Below, piece after piece: positions 5,001 through 7,758 of a stretch of 7,758 nt of DNA (position 1 is its first letter; each line of letters starts with the position of its first letter). A program made the translations under genes and the position numbers. The stretch comes from an uncultured Muribaculaceae bacterium (GTDB taxonomy: Bacteria > Bacteroidota > Bacteroidia > Bacteroidales > Muribaculaceae): contig CAJTQH010000074.1 of assembly GCA_910578305.1 (NCBI GenBank), forward strand, positions 1 through 7,758, written 5' to 3'. The notes beneath the pieces were generated by a model. That model ran no database searches. It was not told the DNA's origin and saw only the letters and a program-made list of their open reading frames with translations.

Positions 5001-6353
5001 ATGCAAGGAAATCTCAATGTGCTGGCGACCGGGAAGATCGGACGTCTGTTATGGGACTATAGTGTGCCTGCTGTGGTGGGTATGCTTGTGATGTCGCTTT
5101 ACAATGTGATAGATCGTATATTTATCGGGCAGGGTGTGGGTACGGAGGCTATCGCCGGGCTTGCCATAACGTTTCCGGTAATGAATGTTTCGGCGGCACT
5201 CGGAGTGTTGATAGGTGCCGGTGCCAGTGCGCGTGTGTCGATAATGCTTGGTGCGAAAAACCATGAAGGCGCTGAATTTACGCTCGGCAATTCGCTGACA
5301 CTGATAGTAATAAACGCATGTGTGTATCTGACGGTGTTCAGAGTTTTTCTCGATGATATATTGGTGGCATTCGGAGCCTCTCCGACATCTCTGCCGTATG
5401 CTCATGACTTTATGGCCTACATATTGCCAGGCATGCTGATAATGAATATAGGGTTCTCGCTCAATAATGTGATGCGAGCATCGGGCTATCCGGTGAAGGC
5501 TATGGTGACGATGTTTATCGGTGCGGGATGTAATCTGGTTCTGGATCCGTTGTTTATTTTTGTGTTTGACTGGGGTATCAAAGGTGCGGCTTTAGCCACC
5601 GATATATCCATGAGTGTGTTTGCAGCTTTTGTGCTGGTGCACTTCTGCCGCAAACGCCACACTCTGCATTTTACCAGGCGCAGCTTTCGGCTGCATTGGC
5701 CGATAGTGGCCGGTATAATAGGCATAGGTGCCGCTCCGGCGCTGGTGAATCTGGCAAGCTGCTTTATCAATGTGATAATCAATCACAGTCTATATGAATA
5801 TGGCGGCGACAATGCAGTGGCTGCGGCCGGTATATTCGTGACATTTACCTCGCTGCTGTGTATGGTGGTGGTGGGGATGTGTCAGGGCATGCAGCCGATA
5901 GTGGGCTATAACTACGGGGCTGGCAATCCGGGGCGTCTGAAACGCGCCTACAAGCTCACTGTGCTATGGGGTACATGTGTGGTGTCGGCAGGTGCTGTGG
6001 TGGGACTGCTTTTCCCGTCGGCGATAGCAAGGGCATTTACTGCTGATGCGGATCTTATTGCGTCGACGGATCATGCGCTCACGATAGCATTGTCGTGTTT
6101 TTGGGTGGTGGGTTTCCAGATAGTCTCCACTACATTTTTTCAGTCGATAGGGCAGGTGGGTAAGTCGATATTTCTGAGTCTGACACGTCAGGTGCTGTTT
6201 CTGATACCGCTATTGCTGATACTTCCCGGAATGTATCAGCTGGACGGGGTGTGGATGTCGTTTCCGATCTCTGATCTGATCGCCACTGTGATAAGTGCAG
6301 TGATGATTATGATGCAATTCCGGTCGATAGACAGGCGCTTGCGAGTTGCATAA
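5001..6353 (+). CDS. MATE-family multidrug/metabolite efflux transporter
   Basis: Inner-membrane antiporter of the MATE family, which exports cationic drugs or metabolites in exchange for sodium ions or protons. The 450-residue product has about twelve hydrophobic helices arranged as two similar six-helix halves. Family signatures visible are the first-half segment YNVIDRIFIGQGVG (34-47), with the conserved Asp38, and the second-half segment GMCQGMQPIVGYNYGAG starting at residue 292, which is typical of the MepA/DinF-like branch. Length is normal. I chose ATG 5001, four bases after the regulator's stop. GTG codons at 4968, 4986 and 4989 are in frame but would overlap the regulator and add a charged, non-conserved extension. 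It is the last gene of the operon. The substrate cannot be read from the sequence. Pairing with the upstream Crp/Fnr regulator suggests local control. Confidence 0.93.
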   Translation: MQGNLNVLATGKIGRLLWDYSVPAVVGMLVMSLYNVIDRIFIGQGVGTEAIAGLAITFPVMNVSAALGVLIGAGASARVSIMLGAKNHEGAEFTLGNSLTLIVINACVYLTVFRVFLDDILVAFGASPTSLPYAHDFMAYILPGMLIMNIGFSLNNVMRASGYPVKAMVTMFIGAGCNLVLDPLFIFVFDWGIKGAALATDISMSVFAAFVLVHFCRKRHTLHFTRRSFRLHWPIVAGIIGIGAAPALVNLASCFINVIINHSLYEYGGDNAVAAAGIFVTFTSLLCMVVVGMCQGMQPIVGYNYGAGNPGRLKRAYKLTVLWGTCVVSAGAVVGLLFPSAIARAFTADADLIASTDHALTIALSCFWVVGFQIVSTTFFQSIGQVGKSIFLSLTRQVLFLIPLLLILPGMYQLDGVWMSFPISDLIATVISAVMIMMQFRSIDRRLRVA

Positions 6354-6374
6354 TGATGTTTTGCAACATAAAAA

Positions 6375-6400
6375 CGGCGAGATTTAGTCGAGAAACGCCG
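6375..6400. terminator. weak hairpin after the MATE gene
   Basis: CGGCG (6375-6379) and CGCCG (6396-6400) form a 5-bp GC stem around a 16-base loop, 21 bases after the MATE stop codon. On the plus strand no T-run follows, so it is not a classical intrinsic terminator for the operon; on the minus strand TTTTT follows but no gene needs it. A smaller stem, ATGTT/AACAT (6356-6369), lies just upstream. Either may mark the operon 3' end, but support is thin. Confidence 0.25.
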
Positions 6401-6437
6401 ATAGACATGATGTAAGGGATAAAAAGTAGAAAAAAAG

Positions 6438-6468
6438 TTGTATTTATGATATTTAGATTGTAAATTCG
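6438..6468 (+). promoter_or_regulatory. probable promoter of the debranching-enzyme gene
   Basis: TTG (6438-6440), 20 bp of spacer, then TAAATTCG (6461-6468), which differs from the Bacteroidota TAnnTTTG element at one base. A start near 6474 would give a leader of about 38 bases, A/T-rich up to the ATG at 6513, as usual in this phylum. The 159-base gap after the MATE gene supports a separate transcription unit. Confidence 0.55.
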
Positions 6469-6512
6469 CATAATTATAATACCCTCTGAAATACCAAAAT
6501 CAATTTAATCAC

Positions 6513-7758
6513 ATGAGTTACCTGAAATTTGATAAAAACCTCATGATTAATCTGGAGCAGTCGTTGATGAAGGAGATGCTCCGCACTAATCAGGCCGGGG
6601 CTTATCACTGTACTTCAGTCGTAGACTGTAACACCCGTAAGCAACATGGATTATTGGTGGTGCCTATAGCTGAGATGAATAATTCCTGGCATGTGCTGCT
6701 GTCGTCCATGGACGTATCAGTAATCCAGCATGGCGCCCAGTTCAATCTCGGCCTTCATCGCTACCAAGGTGGTGTGTACAGTCCTAACGGACATAAATAT
6801 ATCCGTGAGTTTGACTGCGAGAGCGTTCCACGCACTACTTACCGTGTGGGGGGAGTGATCCTCACCAAGGAAAAAATCTTTATTTCTCACGAAAACCGTC
6901 TGTTGATCCGCTATACATTGGTGGAGGCTCATTCGTCCACCACATTGCGTTTCCGTCCGATGCTTGCATTCCGAGAAGTGAATCAGTTGGTGATGGCCAA
7001 TGGAAATCTTAATCCGGCGTGTCCGGATGTGGCCAACGGCGTGTCGTGTTGCCTGTATCCGGGTTATCCGGAGCTGTTCATGCAGTTTAACCGCAAGCCT
7101 CAGTGGCATTACGAGCCAAACTGGTATAACGGATTCGAGTATATAAAGGATATGGAGCGCGGAGTGCCTTATACCGAGGATCTATGGGTGCCCGGTTATT
7201 TTGAGATACCTATTAAGAAAGGAGAGTCGATAATATTTTCGGCCGGTCTGTCGGAGGTATCGCCCCGCTCATTGTCCAAGATGTATGAAGGTGAAATTTC
7301 CGCACGTACCTGTCGCTCAAGTTTCTTCAACTGTCTGAAGAATGCCGCCAAGCAGTTTTATCTGAAAGATAAGAACGGTATGTTTATGCTGTCGGGTTAT
7401 CCCTGGGGCAAGATTCTGGCACGTAATACATTCATGGCGCTGCCGGGCAATACAATCTCGATAGACCATCGTGCCGATTATGAGGCAATAATGGATACCG
7501 CCGCCAAGGCTCTCGAACACTTTATGCTCACAGGAGAGCGCGACAGCCGTATTCAGGGCATAGATCTCCCCGACATACCTCTCTGGTGTGTATGGGCACT
7601 TCAGCAATATGCAAAGGCATATGGTATGGATGCCTGCCGAGAGAAGTATATCGATCTGATCACCAATATAGTGTCGTATGTGATGGATAACCGTCATCCC
7701 AATCTGCAGATGCAGGCCGACGGACTTGTTCGCACGGTGGGTACCGACACACCGGGGT
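6513..7758 (+). CDS. glycogen/starch debranching enzyme (amylo-alpha-1,6-glucosidase type), 3' end missing
   Basis: Cytoplasmic enzyme that removes alpha-1,6 branches from glycogen or imported starch fragments. The window holds 415 codons from ATG 6513; the frame is still open at the edge, and family members are around 640 residues. The N-terminal domain (about 20-250) is the debranching-enzyme N domain, with LRTNQAGAYHC...NTRKQHGLLVVP (23-51), HVLLSSMDVSVIQHGAQFNLGLH, and VPGYFEIPIKKGESIIFSAGLSEV. The glucosidase domain begins near residue 275 (SSFFNCLKNAAKQFYLK), followed by SGYPWGKILARNTFMALPG (294-312) and the helix LWCVWALQQYAKAY. In relatives the loop after GYPW is usually F..(R/W)(A/G)RD; here Gly299 replaces the Phe and Asn305 replaces the Asp, which could lower or change activity. 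The remaining catalytic residues are beyond the window. In Bacteroides, related genes sit with glycosyltransferase and amylase genes, which may follow here. Confidence 0.9.
   Translation, partial: MSYLKFDKNLMINLEQSLMKEMLRTNQAGAYHCTSVVDCNTRKQHGLLVVPIAEMNNSWHVLLSSMDVSVIQHGAQFNLGLHRYQGGVYSPNGHKYIREFDCESVPRTTYRVGGVILTKEKIFISHENRLLIRYTLVEAHSSTTLRFRPMLAFREVNQLVMANGNLNPACPDVANGVSCCLYPGYPELFMQFNRKPQWHYEPNWYNGFEYIKDMERGVPYTEDLWVPGYFEIPIKKGESIIFSAGLSEVSPRSLSKMYEGEISARTCRSSFFNCLKNAAKQFYLKDKNGMFMLSGYPWGKILARNTFMALPGNTISIDHRADYEAIMDTAAKALEHFMLTGERDSRIQGIDLPDIPLWCVWALQQYAKAYGMDACREKYIDLITNIVSYVMDNRHPNLQMQADGLVRTVGTDTPG

Noticed and set aside
6717..7109. Minus-strand open frames opposite the debranching enzyme (also 7317-7697)
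   Set aside because: The plus frame is continuously open and matches a known enzyme family from its ATG; the minus frames are shadows.
1..7758. Mobile element, CRISPR array, toxin-antitoxin or defence system
   Set aside because: No transposase, integrase, regularly spaced repeats, target-site duplications or small paired toxin/antitoxin genes were seen on either strand; all long genes have housekeeping, envelope or transport character.

Overview
The window looks like ordinary chromosomal sequence from a Bacteroidales bacterium, plausibly a gut lineage such as the Muribaculaceae or Bacteroidaceae. The reasons are: promoters of the Bacteroidota type (a TTG/TTTG element about 20 bp upstream of TAnnTTTG), A/T-rich start regions without clear Shine-Dalgarno sites, a DUF3078-type protein, a short-form Crp/Fnr regulator of the kind common in this phylum, and a Bacteroides-style glycogen debranching enzyme. 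The family placement is inference. I see no insertion sequence, phage gene, CRISPR array or other mobile element.

Left part (1-1685, mostly minus strand): after what may be the last codons of a plus-strand gene (3-41), three hairpins fill the first 200 bases. The last is a textbook terminator for a minus-strand tRNA-Gln(UUG) at 215-285. Upstream of the tRNA is a good Bacteroidota promoter, then tyrS (tyrosyl-tRNA synthetase, 393-1685, minus). tyrS has no clear terminator of its own, so some read-through into tRNA-Gln is likely. Both genes serve translation.

Middle (1686-6353, plus strand): a 224-base divergent intergenic region carries a promoter for each direction. A tight run of five genes follows, with gaps of only 3, 17, 4 and 4 bases: a DUF3078 outer-membrane-barrel-like protein, two small exported proteins of unknown function, a Crp/Fnr-family regulator and a MATE efflux transporter. 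The spacing implies one operon with an envelope/export theme. The last two form a plausible regulator-transporter pair; the function of the first three is not known.

Right end (6354-7758): a 159-base gap with a likely promoter, then the first 415 codons of a two-domain glycogen/starch debranching enzyme that runs off the window. Its usual Arg-Asp motif after GYPW reads Arg-Asn here, which is the most checkable oddity in the window.

I did not find a convincing new biological system. The better leads are the uncharacterised DUF3078/exported-protein operon, the debranching-enzyme substitution, and several palindromes (two REP-like hairpins near tRNA-Gln and tyrS, and a perfect 20-bp palindrome inside the DUF3078 gene).
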